Notes: generated by a model from the letters alone, not told the origin. A stretch of DNA of 64,000 nucleotides from Streptomyces sp. 6-11-2 (GCF_006540305.1 NZ_BJOR01000001.1:7130001-7194000); one strand, 5' to 3'; positions 43,066 to 51,526 are shown, counted from the stretch's first letter. Program-made: numbers and translations.

Positions 43066-43698
43066 TCAGGGGTGGAGCACGAGGTTGATCACGGTCGCGG
43101 TGTAGACGGCCCGGCTGATCCAGGAGATGAGCAGGGGCCCGGCGTCGCAGCGCCGGTTGACCAGCCAGCCGACCCCGAGGATCAGGACGGGGATGCCGAT
43201 CGGGGCGTCAGCGGTGTGCTGCAGCAGCCACGGCGTGAGCCCGACACGCCAGGCCGCCCACACCCCGGACCCGGTGAACACCAGCTGCCCGAGACGGGCC
43301 TTCGACTTCCAGGCGACATCCGCGGCGTCCCGGAGCCGGACAGTGGCGGGCCGTTCGCGGTAGCCGCGGACGATCCGGTCGGCGACCGCTACCGGATCCC
43401 AGGCGGGGGGCTGGCCATCGGCTGGAGTATCCGGCTCCCCCTCCTCTGGCTTCTCCTCCGTCTCCGAGTCGGGCTTTCTCTCCTCGCTCTCCCCCTTCGG
43501 CCCGGCCAGCGCGCGCTGCTTCTTGGCCGGCTTCTTCGACGCGGGCGCGGTGCCGCTGTCGAGGATGTCGTCGAGCCAGTCCCGCGGACGCACGGTCGGC
43601 TTCGGTGGGAGGACCGGCGCAGCGAGTGCGTCGGGGCCGACGCCGAGCTTGAGGAGCTCGTGCCGGACACGACGCTCGTCGGCCTCGGGCGCGGTCAC
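43066..43698 (-). CDS. Spd-type membrane protein with charged N-terminal region
   Basis: A 210-residue protein. The first ~110 residues are charged and low in complexity (KPAKKQRALAGPKGESEERK, PDSETEEKPEEGEPDTPA); the C-terminal third has two to three membrane helices (LLQHTADAPIGIPVLILGVG). It overlaps the downstream end of the DUF2637-like gene by 4 bases. The context indicates a spread-cluster component. Confidence 0.6.
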   Translation of the reverse strand: MTAPEADERRVRHELLKLGVGPDALAAPVLPPKPTVRPRDWLDDILDSGTAPASKKPAKKQRALAGPKGESEERKPDSETEEKPEEGEPDTPADGQPPAWDPVAVADRIVRGYRERPATVRLRDAADVAWKSKARLGQLVFTGSGVWAAWRVGLTPWLLQHTADAPIGIPVLILGVGWLVNRRCDAGPLLISWISRAVYTATVINLVLHP

Positions 43699-44648
43699 GA
43701 TGCCCGCTCCTCGATCCGGTCACGTGTCCGTCGGACGGTGTCGGCGGACACCTGCTGTCCGTGGACGTCCCGGACGTAGGACAGGACGGCCTGCTTGTCG
43801 GTGATCCCGGAGGCGAGGGCCGTCCGGATGGTGTCCGCGATGGTCTGTCCGGGCGGCGCGATCGGCCGGACGCGGCGACCACGTGGACGCTGTGACCTGC
43901 TGTCCTTCGCGTCCGGACGTATGTCCGTGTCCTCGTCCAGGATGGCCCGGACGGTGTCCGTGTCCGTCTCGATGTGGGTGGCGGACAGGTGGTCGGCGAT
44001 CTCCTCGGCGGTCATGTCCGGGAAGGTGGAAGCGGCGGCGCGGACAGCGGAACGGACAGTTGCGGCGTGGCGGCTGTCCGGGCTCGTGTCCGTGTCCGGC
44101 CCGGTGATGGGTTGTCCGGTCTGGACGGGGTCGAGGAGGTCGAGGCGGACACCGACCGCGCGGCGCAGCGTGGCCCAGGAGCGGCTCGGGTACATGATCC
44201 AGCCGAGGAACGGGATGTGGGGCAGTCGCTCGGCGATCAGGCCGCGGGCTGCGCGCTGCTCGTCGCGGACGTCGCGGCGGTGCAGTTCGAAGAGGAGCTC
44301 GACGCCGGCGGAGAGGGAGGCGAATCCGGCGGCCGCGGGTGTGCCGCCGAGGTCGTTCCCAGGGTTCCAGTTGAGGATGCCGGAGACGCCGACGAAGGCG
44401 ACGAGTGCGAGACGGGCGAGTCCGGCGGGGGTGCCGCGTTCGACGGCGCGGCGGGCGTACGTGGCGCAGATGAGTCCGGCCGCGTCGAACATCACGCTGA
44501 GGGCAATGGCGAGGCCCTTGTTCATGCCCCAGCGCATGAGCTGGCCGGAGAGGGACCAGGCGGCCGCGATGAGGAGCATGCCGAGGACGAGGCCCCAGGC
44601 GAGGCGGATGGGCTGGGAGAGACGCCGCCCGTTGGGGGTGGCGGTCAT
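43695..44648 (-). CDS. DUF2637/SpdA-like membrane protein
   Basis: A 317-residue protein with four N-terminal hydrophobic segments (LAWGLVLGMLLIAAAWSLSG; GLAIALSVMFDAAGLICATY; LALVAFVGVSGILNWNPG; AAGFASLSAGVELLFELHRR), the DUF2637 layout found in Streptomyces Spd proteins, and a C-terminal region with two helix-turn-helix-like repeats (FPDMTAEEIADHLSATHIET; SGITDKQAVLSYVRDVHGQQ). It overlaps both neighbours. Likely a spread protein that also contacts DNA. Confidence 0.7.
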   Translation of the reverse strand: MTATPNGRRLSQPIRLAWGLVLGMLLIAAAWSLSGQLMRWGMNKGLAIALSVMFDAAGLICATYARRAVERGTPAGLARLALVAFVGVSGILNWNPGNDLGGTPAAAGFASLSAGVELLFELHRRDVRDEQRAARGLIAERLPHIPFLGWIMYPSRSWATLRRAVGVRLDLLDPVQTGQPITGPDTDTSPDSRHAATVRSAVRAAASTFPDMTAEEIADHLSATHIETDTDTVRAILDEDTDIRPDAKDSRSQRPRGRRVRPIAPPGQTIADTIRTALASGITDKQAVLSYVRDVHGQQVSADTVRRTRDRIEERAS

Positions 44649-44806
44649 CGGTTCCTCCAGGCGTAGATGGCGATGGCGGTGCAGGCGAGGCAGGGCAGTT
44701 GGAGGCCGTTGGCGAGCGCGAGGACGGCGAGGACGGTGAACCCCCACCGGCCGAGCCAGCTGCCGAGGTCGAGTCGGTGGGCGGTCCGGGGCCGGCGGCG
44801 GGTCAC
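44645..44806 (-). CDS. Small Spd-cluster membrane protein, 53 residues
   Basis: GTG 44806 follows GGAG by 7 bases and the stop overlaps the next ATG by 4 bases. The product has a basic N-terminus (VTRRRPRTAHRLDLGSWLGR) and one helix (WGFTVLAVLALANGLQLPCL). SpdA/SpdB-sized small membrane peptides occur at this position in Streptomyces plasmids. Confidence 0.6.
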   Translation of the reverse strand: MTRRRPRTAHRLDLGSWLGRWGFTVLAVLALANGLQLPCLACTAIAIYAWRNR

Positions 44807-44817
44807 GAGCTGGCTCC

Positions 44818-45477
44818 TCAGCGGCCGTGCAGCGTGGTCTCGGCATCGGGGGCCGCGGTGGAGTTCATACGCGGACGTCGCCGCGGGGGCCGTTCCCTGT
44901 CGCAGACGCGGCAAGTGCGACCCCCGTCGGGGCGGACGTGCACGTTCTCGGGCGTGCGTGGGTGCCCTTTGGCGCAGGTCTCGCGGAGCTGTGGGCGCCG
45001 ATTTGCCGCCTGTTCCTTGTAGGTGCGCCATGCCACGTTGCCGGGCTCGTAGCCACGGTCGTTGTCGATGCGATCGAGAGTGTGGCTCTTCGAAGGGCGT
45101 GGCCCCATGTCGGCGAGGAAGGCCTCGAATGAGGTCTGCCAGCGCGGGCACACGGTGATGCCGCGGCCTCCGTACTCCTTGTAGTGCCGGTGTGCAGAGT
45201 TAAGGCAGCGCTGTTTCATGCTGGTCCAGATCGTGTATTCGCCGCTGTTCCGCATTCCGTGCGTACGCGATCTGGTTGATGCGGCTTCGCTGTTGAGGCA
45301 TCCACAGGACTTGGCCGAGGTACCAAGGGTGCTGATCCGGATGGTCTTCTCTGTGCCGCAGTCGCAGCGGACTGCCAGGCGGAGGCTGGTTGTTTTGCCT
45401 GTGCCGTGGGTCAGTTCACCGATGACCGTGAGCCTGCTGAACCGTGCGCCGATGTATGCCTCGGCTTTGCGCGCCAT
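44818..45477 (-). CDS. HNH-type homing endonuclease-like protein
   Basis: A 219-residue protein of the phage type: N-terminal zinc-binding region (RCDCGTEKTIRISTLGTSAK with SCGCLN), central WTSMKQRCLNSAHRHYKEYG, GRGITVCPRWQTSFEAFLAD and TLDRIDNDRGYEPGNVAWRT, which are AP2/HNH-like homing endonuclease features. The C-terminus adds a second Cys cluster (CAKGHPRTPENVHVRPDG, CRVCDRERP). Such genes insert into other genes or operons; here it interrupts the Spd-cluster order without breaking a visible frame. Confidence 0.8.
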   Translation of the reverse strand: MARKAEAYIGARFSRLTVIGELTHGTGKTTSLRLAVRCDCGTEKTIRISTLGTSAKSCGCLNSEAASTRSRTHGMRNSGEYTIWTSMKQRCLNSAHRHYKEYGGRGITVCPRWQTSFEAFLADMGPRPSKSHTLDRIDNDRGYEPGNVAWRTYKEQAANRRPQLRETCAKGHPRTPENVHVRPDGGRTCRVCDRERPPRRRPRMNSTAAPDAETTLHGR

Positions 45478-45547
45478 GGGGGTTCCTGTCTTGATCAGAG
45501 CGGGGTGTCCGGCCCCGCAGGGGTTCGGGGCCGGACAGGTCGGGTGG

Positions 45548-45724
45548 CTACCAGGGCCAGCGGGGGCGCCAGTTGGTGCGCAACTCGGTCTGGTGTCCGG
45601 TGCGTCGGCTCGCGGCCTGCCGGTCGGCCTTCTCCTGGCGGCGGGCCTGCTTGTCGCGGTCGCTGGTGGACGGGTTGGAGGCGTACGGGTTGGCCTTGGC
45701 GGCGCGGCGTTCGAGGCGGCCCAT
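45548..45724 (-). CDS. Small basic protein of the Spd cluster
   Basis: A 58-residue Arg/Lys-rich protein (MGRLERRAAKANPYASNPST, RQEKADRQAASRRTGHQTE). It shares one base with the stop of the upstream gene, so it is translated from the same message. Function unknown. Confidence 0.55.
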   Translation of the reverse strand: MGRLERRAAKANPYASNPSTSDRDKQARRQEKADRQAASRRTGHQTELRTNWRPRWPW

Positions 45725-45912
45725 CAGCGTCCCCAGGTCTTGACGGCCGCGGCGTCCGAGGCGGCCATGCGCGCTCCGGCGGACTGGTTGTTCGCGGCCC
45801 CGTTCGCGACGGCCCGCTCGGCGGGGGTGCGCCGGTCGCTGGCGCAGGCCTGCACGGTCGCCGGGGCGGATGCAATCTCGTTCGGCTGCTGCGCGCTGAT
45901 CTCGCGGGCCAT
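45724..45912 (-). CDS. Small hypothetical protein of the Spd cluster
   Basis: A 62-residue Ala-rich helical protein (MAREISAQQPNEIASAPATV). One-base overlaps on both sides tie it to its neighbours in a single operon. Function unknown. Confidence 0.55.
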   Translation of the reverse strand: MAREISAQQPNEIASAPATVQACASDRRTPAERAVANGAANNQSAGARMAASDAAAVKTWGR

Positions 45913-46136
45913 CACACGGCCTCAGTGAGTTCACGCAGGCGGCTGGTGCACTCGCTGCGGAGCAGGGTGGCGGCCGGGTCGGGCAGCAGGCCTGCGACCT
46001 TCGCGGACACCTCGTCGGCGACCGGGGTCGGCAGCTGGTGCAGCTTGGCGGCCACGGCGACTGTGTAGGCGCGGCGGAGGGCGATGTGGGTGATGAGGTC
46101 GCGCCGGTTGCCGGCGCGTTCGACCTCGTCGGCCAT
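45912..46136 (-). CDS. Small helical protein opening the left-pointing transfer operon
   Basis: The protein (MADEVERAGNRRDLITHIAL, RRAYTVAVAAKLHQLPTPVA) is helical. ATG 46136 has no good ribosome site, but 28 codons upstream an ATA codon at 46220 is preceded by AAAGAGG at ideal spacing with a protein-like frame between them. The true N-terminus is therefore unclear. It is the first gene of the operon that runs left to about 41 kb and faces the operator palindrome at 46325. Confidence 0.5.
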   Translation of the reverse strand: MADEVERAGNRRDLITHIALRRAYTVAVAAKLHQLPTPVADEVSAKVAGLLPDPAATLLRSECTSRLRELTEAV

Positions 46137-46324
46137 GACGTCGAGGACCCGGCGGGCGTATGAGGGTTCGGGGAGTGCCGGGGTGTGCTGCGGTAAGGGC
46201 TGATCGGTACGGTTGGGTATGCCTGCCTCTTTGTCGCGATTGAAGGTGGGCGCCCCTGACCCGTATGGCGTTCCAGCGCCGGGCCAGGGGCTTATTCGTT
46301 GGGCAGCGCGGGCTGCTTGCCCCG

Positions 46325-46345
46325 ACTGTAGGGGTCCCCTACAGT
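46325..46345. promoter_or_regulatory. Perfect 21-bp palindromic operator between divergent operons
   Basis: ACTGTAGGGG and its exact inverse CCCCTACAGT meet at a single central T. It lies 36 bases before the start of the right-pointing helix-turn-helix gene and upstream of the left-pointing transfer operon. TGTAGGGG-type sites serve GntR-family repressors in Streptomyces plasmids; no such repressor is in this window. Confidence 0.75.
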
Positions 46346-46380
46346 CCATGGCAAGCGGCCCACCGGAGGAAAGGGCCGGG

Positions 46381-46680
46381 ATGAGCGACGAGGAGGTGCG
46401 CCGCGTGACGGACGCCTTGAACGCGGTGGAACAGATCGCGGATCGTGAAGAGCGAATCAAAGCTCAGAGCAAGATCATGGCTGAGCAGGCCAACCGCAAT
46501 AAGGACTGGTCGCAGGACCGCGATGAGCTGATCCGGGAACTGTGGGACGGCGGGACAGGTCTGTCATACCGGCAGATCGCGGCGCGCCTTGAGATCAAAC
46601 CGAGTACGGTCCAGGCGGTGTTTCGCGGTAAAGGGTCCGGCACGACACGACCGAAGGCCGAGAAGAAGCCGGAGGAATAA
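46381..46680 (+). CDS. Helix-turn-helix protein, sigma-70 region 4-like
   Basis: A 99-residue protein: N-terminal coiled coil (ALNAVEQIADREERIKAQSK) and a helix-turn-helix (GTGLSYRQIAARLEIKPSTV QAVFRGKG in sequence). GGAGGAAAGG lies upstream of ATG 46381. It is controlled from the adjacent palindrome and is probably the regulator for this divergent region. The DUF6221 gene starts 2 bases after its stop. Confidence 0.7.
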   Translation: MSDEEVRRVTDALNAVEQIADREERIKAQSKIMAEQANRNKDWSQDRDELIRELWDGGTGLSYRQIAARLEIKPSTVQAVFRGKGSGTTRPKAEKKPEE

Positions 46681-46682
46681 CG

Positions 46683-47063
46683 ATGGATGACCTGGCGGAG
46701 TGGCTGCGCGTCCAGCTCGACGAGGACGAGCGGATCGCGCGGGCTACGCACCCCGTGTTCCTGGCATGGGAGTACGACCACTGCGTCCGGGAGATCCGGG
46801 ACCTTGGCAATGGGAATGAGATCGCGTCAGTCATCCTGCCGCGCTATGGCGAGCACATGGCGGAGTGGGATCCGGAGCGTGCGCTGCGCGAGATCGACGC
46901 CAAGCGGCAGCTGCTCGCCATCCACCGCCGCTACGTCGACGAGCCTGATCAGGCGTGCCTCGGATGCGCAGGCGGGATTGAGTGGGTGAGCTGCCCCGTC
47001 GTGCGGACGGTCGCTGCGGTGTACGCAGACCGGCCCGGCTACAAGGAGTCGTGGCGGCCGTAG
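46683..47063 (+). CDS. DUF6221 family protein
   Basis: A 126-residue protein with the DUF6221 pattern: MDDLAEWLRVQLDEDERIAR, HMAEWDPERALREIDAKRQL and the closing CLGCAGGIEWVSCPVVRTVA with Cys residues that may bind zinc. It is common in Streptomyces mobile elements, beside small regulators, and of unknown function. Second gene of a two-gene operon closed by a terminator. Confidence 0.85.
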   Translation: MDDLAEWLRVQLDEDERIARATHPVFLAWEYDHCVREIRDLGNGNEIASVILPRYGEHMAEWDPERALREIDAKRQLLAIHRRYVDEPDQACLGCAGGIEWVSCPVVRTVAAVYADRPGYKESWRP

Positions 47064-47075
47064 CTCATGCGCGCT

Positions 47076-47107
47076 GATGCCCCCGTCTCCGTCGAGGCGG
47101 GGGCATC
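47076..47107. terminator. Strong terminator after DUF6221
   Basis: GATGCCCCCG and CGGGGGCATC pair over 10 bases around a 12-base loop, 13 bases after the stop. Confidence 0.8.
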
Positions 47108-47182
47108 GTCGTCTTCCCATCCCACAGGCTCGCGGCGTACGGTCGGGTTGCCCCTCGCGGGGCGCACACCTTGGGGGTACAA

Positions 47183-47219
47183 CGGCCCGCCGATTCCAGG
47201 GATAGGGATCGGCGGGCCG
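47183..47219. terminator. Second hairpin before IS630
   Basis: CGGCCCGCCGAT and ATCGGCGGGCCG pair over about 12 bases. It is immediately left of the IS630 end and may be a terminator of a gene displaced by the insertions. Confidence 0.6.
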
Positions 47220-47224
47220 ACTGC

Positions 47225-48375
47225 TACTGACTTTGGAAGCGTGATGTCGTTGGGGGCTGACGGGGTGTGATCGTCGCGGTATGCCGTTTGTATGAGGTAT
47301 CCGCAGGGTGGTGGGCTGACGCCTGAACGGCAGGCGTTTCGTGAGCGGATCCGGATGGAGGCCGCCGAACGGTTCGGCGCCGGGGCCTCCAACGCGGAGG
47401 TCGCCAAGGACTTACGGGTGAGCGTGCGTTCGGTTCAGCGGTGGCGCCGGGCCTGGCAGAACACCGGCACGGACGGTCTTCGGTCGGTGGGACCAGTGTC
47501 GCTGCCCAGGCTGAGCGAGAAGCTGTTCGCCGTACTGGAGCAGGAGTTGGCCAAGGGCCCGGTCGCGCAAGGCTGGCCGGACCAGACCTGGACGCTGGCC
47601 CGGATCAAGACCTTGATCGGGCGGCGGTTGCACAAGTCGTTCACACTCTCGGGCATCTCGCAGATGCTGCGTCGCCACGGCTGGAGCCACCAGGTCCCGG
47701 CCCGACGAGCACTCGAGCGGGACGACGTGGCCGTAGCCGGGTGGGTGAAGGAGACCTTCCCGCACGTGGAAGCACCGCGGCGGCGCTCGACGCCTACCTC
47801 GTCTTCGAGGACGAGGCCGGCTTCTCGATGACGCCGCCGACCGCCCGCACCTGGTCCCGTCGTGGCGTCACCCCGGTCGTCACGGTGAGGGGACGCTCCC
47901 AGCGGCGGATCTCGATCGCGGCCCTGGCCTGCTACAAACCCGGCGAGCGCTCACGGCTCATCTACCGGCCCATGGTCCACCCGGACCACAAGGCGGGCGG
48001 GCGACGCAGCTTCGCGTGGACCGACTACCGCAACCTGCTCATCAGGGCCCACCAGCAGCTCGGCAAGCCGATCGTCCTGGTCTGGGACAATCTCAACGTC
48101 CACCGCGACCGCCGCTTACGCGCGTTCATCGACGCCCAGGACTGGGTCACCGTCCACTTCCTGCCTCCGTACGCGCCGCACCTCAATCCGGTCGAGGGCA
48201 TCTGGTCCCTGCTCCGCAGGCGCTGCCAGGCCAATACCGCCTTCACCGACCCCGCCCATCTCATGCGCGCCCTCCGGCGGGGACTGCGCCAGGCCCAGTA
48301 CCAGCCCGACCTCATCGACGGATGCCTTGCCGGCACCGGACTCACCCTGACGACACCACACCTACAACGTCAGTA
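47225..48375. mobile_element. IS630-family insertion sequence
   Basis: Imperfect inverted ends (left TACTGACTTTGGAAGCGTGA, right read inward TACTGACGTTGTAGGTGTGG) start and finish with TA, the target used by IS630/Tc1 elements. The transposase lies between them. IS256 copy 2 begins 13 bases beyond its right end. Confidence 0.8.
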
Positions 48376-48376
48376 A
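47292..48376 (+). CDS. IS630-family transposase in two frames (frameshift)
   Basis: The first frame (47292-47831) has helix-turn-helix domains (SNAEVAKDLRVSVRSVQRWR, SFTLSGISQMLRRHGWSHQ). Catalytic residues are in the next frame, which ends at 48376: YLVFEDEAGFSM (Asp/Glu), IVLVWDNLNVHRDRRLR (Asp) and LPPYAPHLNPVEGIWSLL (Glu). The switch is -1 near 47775-47785, where both frames read through a repetitive GCGGCGG stretch. Several IS630 members use programmed slippage, so this may be functional; a simple mutation is the alternative. Confidence 0.8.
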
Positions 48377-48387
48377 CCGTCGGCGGG

Positions 48388-49861
48388 GGGTCTATCAGGA
48401 ATTAGGTGTGATTCGTCTGTTTGGCCTACGAGTTGTTCGGTGGGCTGTTCGGCCTACACTCTTCCGGCGGTGAGCCGGCCGTCGAAGAGGACGTCGAACT
48501 CGTTGAGAGCGGACTTCCAGCGGTTGTTCCAGCGCTGGCGGCCGCGGCCGGTGGGGTCGAGGGCGATGGTGGCAAGGTAGAGGCGTTTGAGGGCGGCCTG
48601 CTCGTTGGGGAAGTGCCCGCAGGCCTGGGCCGCCCGCCGGTAGCGGGCATTGAGGGACTCGATCGCGTTGGTGGTGTAGACGACCTGCCGGATCGCGTCG
48701 GGCAGGCCGAGGAAGGGCACGAACTCGCTCCAGGCCCGTTCCCAGGTTCCCGCGATCGACGGGTAGCGCTTGCCCCAGGTGGCGTCGAAGTCGGCCAGCC
48801 GTGCACGGGCCTCTTCCTCGTTGACGGCGGTGTAGACGGGCTTGAGGTCGCGGGCGACGTCGGCCCAGTCGCGGCGGGAGGCATAGCGCAGGCTGGCGCG
48901 GATGAGGTGGACCACGCAGGTCTGCACGACGGTCTGGGGCCAGACGGTGTTCACCGCGTCGGGCAGGGCGCTCAGTCCGTCGCAGACCAGCATGAGCACG
49001 TCCCGGACGCCTCTGTTCTTGATTTCGGTCAGGACGGTCTGCCAGTACTTGGCGCCTTCCCCTCCGTTCCCGGCCCATAGGCCGAGGATCTCGCGGTAGC
49101 CGTCGGTGGTGACCGCGATGGCCACGTAGATGGGCCGGTTGGCGACGTGACCGTCCCTGATCTTGACGTGCACGGCGTCGATGAAGACGACCGGGTAGAC
49201 CGGATCGAGGGGGCGGGTGCGCCATTCCGCCATCGATTCCAGGGCCTTGTCGGTGATCGTGGAGATGGTCTCCTTCGTGGTCGTCATTCCGTACGTCTGG
49301 GCGAGGTGGGAGACAATCTCGCCCGAGGTCAGGCCTTTCGCGGTCAGCGAGATCACCAGGTCGTCCAGCGCGCCGGTGCGGCGGGCGTACACGGGCAGCA
49401 TCCGGGGCCGGAAGGTACCCAGCCGGTCCCTGGGGACCTGCACCGTCACGGCGCCGACCTCCGTCATCACCTTCTTGGCCCGGTAGCCGTTGCGCATGTT
49501 GCCGCCCGAGCGAGATCCGCGCCCGCCGACCCGGCCGGCCTCGGCGGCCAGGTGCTCGTCCATCTCGGCCTCCAGGGCGGCCTGCATCAGATGCTGGGCC
49601 AGTTCGGGCAGCAGCCCGCCCTCGCCCATCAGTCTCAGCCCCTCCCCGCGGACCTTCTCGGCCGCGAGCGCGGCCAGCTCCTCCAGCAGTTCGCTGGACA
49701 GACCGTTCGGCGACACCGGCATCGACTTCACGTCGGCACCCTGGACACTGCCGTCGGCCACGGCAAGCGACACGCTGCCCAGGGTCTCGATCCGGTGATC
49801 CGTCGTCGTACTCATCAGGTGACTCCTTCGGGGAAGATCACACCTGATTCATGACACTCCC
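48388..49861. mobile_element. IS256-family insertion sequence, copy 2 (1474 bp, inverted)
   Basis: Same length, ends and transposase as copy 1, opposite orientation. The flanking 8-mers differ (TCGGCGGG on the left, CGGGATGA on the right), so the target duplication is missing. This indicates a deletion or rearrangement beside this copy after insertion. It truncates the gene at 49862-50353. Confidence 0.93.
48454..49815 (-). CDS. IS256-family (Mutator) transposase, copy 2
   Basis: A 453-residue product identical to that of copy 1, with the same FIDAVHVKIRDGHVANRPIY, VCDGLSALPDAV and YTTNAIESLNARYR catalytic regions. The frame is intact. Two inverted identical copies 9.5 kb apart can drive inversion or deletion of the segment between them. 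Confidence 0.95.
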   Translation of the reverse strand: MSTTTDHRIETLGSVSLAVADGSVQGADVKSMPVSPNGLSSELLEELAALAAEKVRGEGLRLMGEGGLLPELAQHLMQAALEAEMDEHLAAEAGRVGGRGSRSGGNMRNGYRAKKVMTEVGAVTVQVPRDRLGTFRPRMLPVYARRTGALDDLVISLTAKGLTSGEIVSHLAQTYGMTTTKETISTITDKALESMAEWRTRPLDPVYPVVFIDAVHVKIRDGHVANRPIYVAIAVTTDGYREILGLWAGNGGEGAKYWQTVLTEIKNRGVRDVLMLVCDGLSALPDAVNTVWPQTVVQTCVVHLIRASLRYASRRDWADVARDLKPVYTAVNEEEARARLADFDATWGKRYPSIAGTWERAWSEFVPFLGLPDAIRQVVYTTNAIESLNARYRRAAQACGHFPNEQAALKRLYLATIALDPTGRGRQRWNNRWKSALNEFDVLFDGRLTAGRV

Positions 49862-50353
49862 CGGGATGAGTCCCATGCCGGGCTGCTTGCCGGCTCCCGC
49901 GTTCCAGCCCACGCGGAACAGGTCACTGCGCAGCACTGTGACCTCGTCGGCCAGGGCCTCCATCTCCTCAACGGTGATGGGTTTGGCGTTGTACCCGAGG
50001 GATTTCCTGACGGGCTTCAAGGCTTCCATGCCCTCGCCGGACTCGGCCTTCATGTAGATGGAGTGGACGATGGCGTTACGCCGGATCCGGATATTGTCCG
50101 CGCCTTTGAGGCACGCCTCAATCTCGGTGGCATCCTCAGGGGCGACGATGCCCACGGTCAAGGTCAAGCGGCAGAGCTGGAGGAGCCTATCTGTGCTGGC
50201 CCCGTTCGCGTCCATGAGCAGCGTCGGTTCGTGGGCGATGGCGCCGAGGAGATGGTGGAGGCTCGCGTCGAGCTGAGCGCCTGCGACGGTGACACGGCCG
50301 ACTGCTTCGAGGAAGGGGTCACGTTCCCGTGCGGGGCTGTCTTTGAGGGTCAT
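49862..50353 (-). pseudogene. Hypothetical gene truncated at its 3' end by IS256
   Basis: The frame starts MTLKDSPARERDPFLEAVGR and encodes a helical protein (AQLDASLHHLLGAIAHEPTL, GADNIRIRRNAIVHSIYM) of at least 160 residues. Its last eight codons (ending SVMNQV) are IS256 sequence, so the native C-terminus is lost. RNAIVHS recalls abortive-phage/HEPN-like RxxxxH motifs in small actinobacterial proteins, but RNAIVH matches RX4H only loosely and no claim is made. Confidence 0.65.
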
Positions 50354-50494
50354 GCATGGGGATGGTACGGAGTGGGTGGCATTGGTGGCGGCGGATTTTG
50401 ACGCACCGTCGTCCGCCCCGGTGTGGGGCGGGCGCTCGGGTCTCCGGGGGCCTCTGCCCCGCTGCAGCTTTGGTCCCGACGGGCGCGGCGTAGC

Positions 50495-51217
50495 TCAGTA
50501 GCAGGGGTGGAATGCGTCGGTGGTGCCGGCGGTGGTGACGAGGCCCGTGCCCTGGTCAAGGACCACGATGGTGGCGGGATACGGTCCGCTGCCGCAATGG
50601 AGGGCCGCAACCTTCTGCCATCCCTGCAGGGTGCCGGTGGCATCGGCTGTCAGTCGGCCCAGCGAGACCGGCCCGCTGGTCCCGGCACTGTAGAACCGCA
50701 CCATGCCATAGGGCGTGAGCCCGCTGCCAGTGGCGAACAGGCCACCGCCGGTCGGGGACAACTCGGTGGTGACGGACACCCCACCGCGCGGCGTCGCACC
50801 CGGATCAGCCAGCCGCAGAACGGCGTTGGCGTTGTCGCTGCTGGCCTGGTCGCGACTGTCCGGCGGCACGCACACGTGGTCCGAGGGCCGCGTTGCACGC
50901 CAGACGAAGCCCGGCCTGCAGGTGTCCGGGCCGTAAATGCCGCCGTTCGGCTCCCGGCGCAGGGGGCCCAGGGAGTTTTCCGTCGCGGTCTGGGTGCGGA
51001 TCGCCGGCGTCACGCAGACTTGGTCGCCCGCGTACGCATCCCGCCACGTGTAGCCCGCGGCGCAGGTGTACGGCCCGTATGGCAGGTCGGTTGCCATGGC
51101 GGATGAGGTTGTCGCCATCAGGCCGGCCAGCAGCGCCACCGCCACTATCAGCCATGTCAGCACACGCCGCGGGTAGCGGGAGTCCGCTGTGTCCGTGGCC
51201 TTTCCTTTGCCTCGCAT
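50495..51217 (-). CDS. Secreted protein with Cys-Trp repeat
   Basis: A 240-residue exported protein. GAGGAGG precedes ATG 51217; the signal peptide (VLTWLIVAVALLAGLMATTS) is followed by two tandem units, YGPYTCAAGYTWRDAYAGDQ with VCVTP and YGPDTCRPGFVWRATRPSDH with VCVPP, each with two Cys. A beta-rich C-terminal half contains GWQKVAALHCGSG and a final Cys. This Cys-Trp repeat occurs in actinobacterial surface proteins and may bind carbohydrate or cell wall; function unproven. Confidence 0.7.
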   Translation of the reverse strand: MRGKGKATDTADSRYPRRVLTWLIVAVALLAGLMATTSSAMATDLPYGPYTCAAGYTWRDAYAGDQVCVTPAIRTQTATENSLGPLRREPNGGIYGPDTCRPGFVWRATRPSDHVCVPPDSRDQASSDNANAVLRLADPGATPRGGVSVTTELSPTGGGLFATGSGLTPYGMVRFYSAGTSGPVSLGRLTADATGTLQGWQKVAALHCGSGPYPATIVVLDQGTGLVTTAGTTDAFHPCY

Positions 51218-51407
51218 ACGTCCTCCTCGGTCAGTCCGGTTGAAGCGGTCGCTGAGGCCGGCCCGTGGGGCGCCGGGGCGGGGCAAAGTCGCCGGGGTAT
51301 CTCGGTGATTCTCCGGTGTCTGTGCATCTGTGCGCCCGGCCTCCGCGGTGGGGTGTCGATCCGGTCCGGGCAGCATCTGCTCGACTTTCTGCTGACTGTG
51401 AGGGGCC

Positions 51408-51526
51408 GTTATGCGTTCTGTCTACCCTGCTGCGCCATTTGCGGTGCTCGTCTGTCTTGTGCTGGCAAGTGTGACGCCTGCGGCGAGTCCGGTTCCGAGG
51501 CGCTGTGGACCAGTAGCGCAGGTTGA
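51408..51526 (+). CDS. Possible short Cys-rich peptide
   Basis: A right-pointing frame ending at 51526 carries CLPCCAICGARLSCAGKCDA CGESG, two CxxC-type pairs like a zinc ribbon, and is followed 13 bases later by a strong terminator. The start is unclear (GTG 51397 region or within). An overlapping frame from ATG 51411 reads through the terminator and is less likely. Confidence 0.3.

Noticed and set aside
47225..48387. Composite transposon formed by IS630 and IS256 copy 2
   Set aside because: They are unrelated elements with independent ends that merely lie 13 bases apart.
49862..50353. HEPN-type toxin motif
   Set aside because: RNAIVH resembles RX4-6H, but the rest of the fold cannot be assigned and the gene is truncated.
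50485..50510. tRNA-like GTAGCTCAGTAGCAGGGG stretch
   Set aside because: It is the end of the secreted-protein gene plus its stop; no anticodon or acceptor pairing follows.
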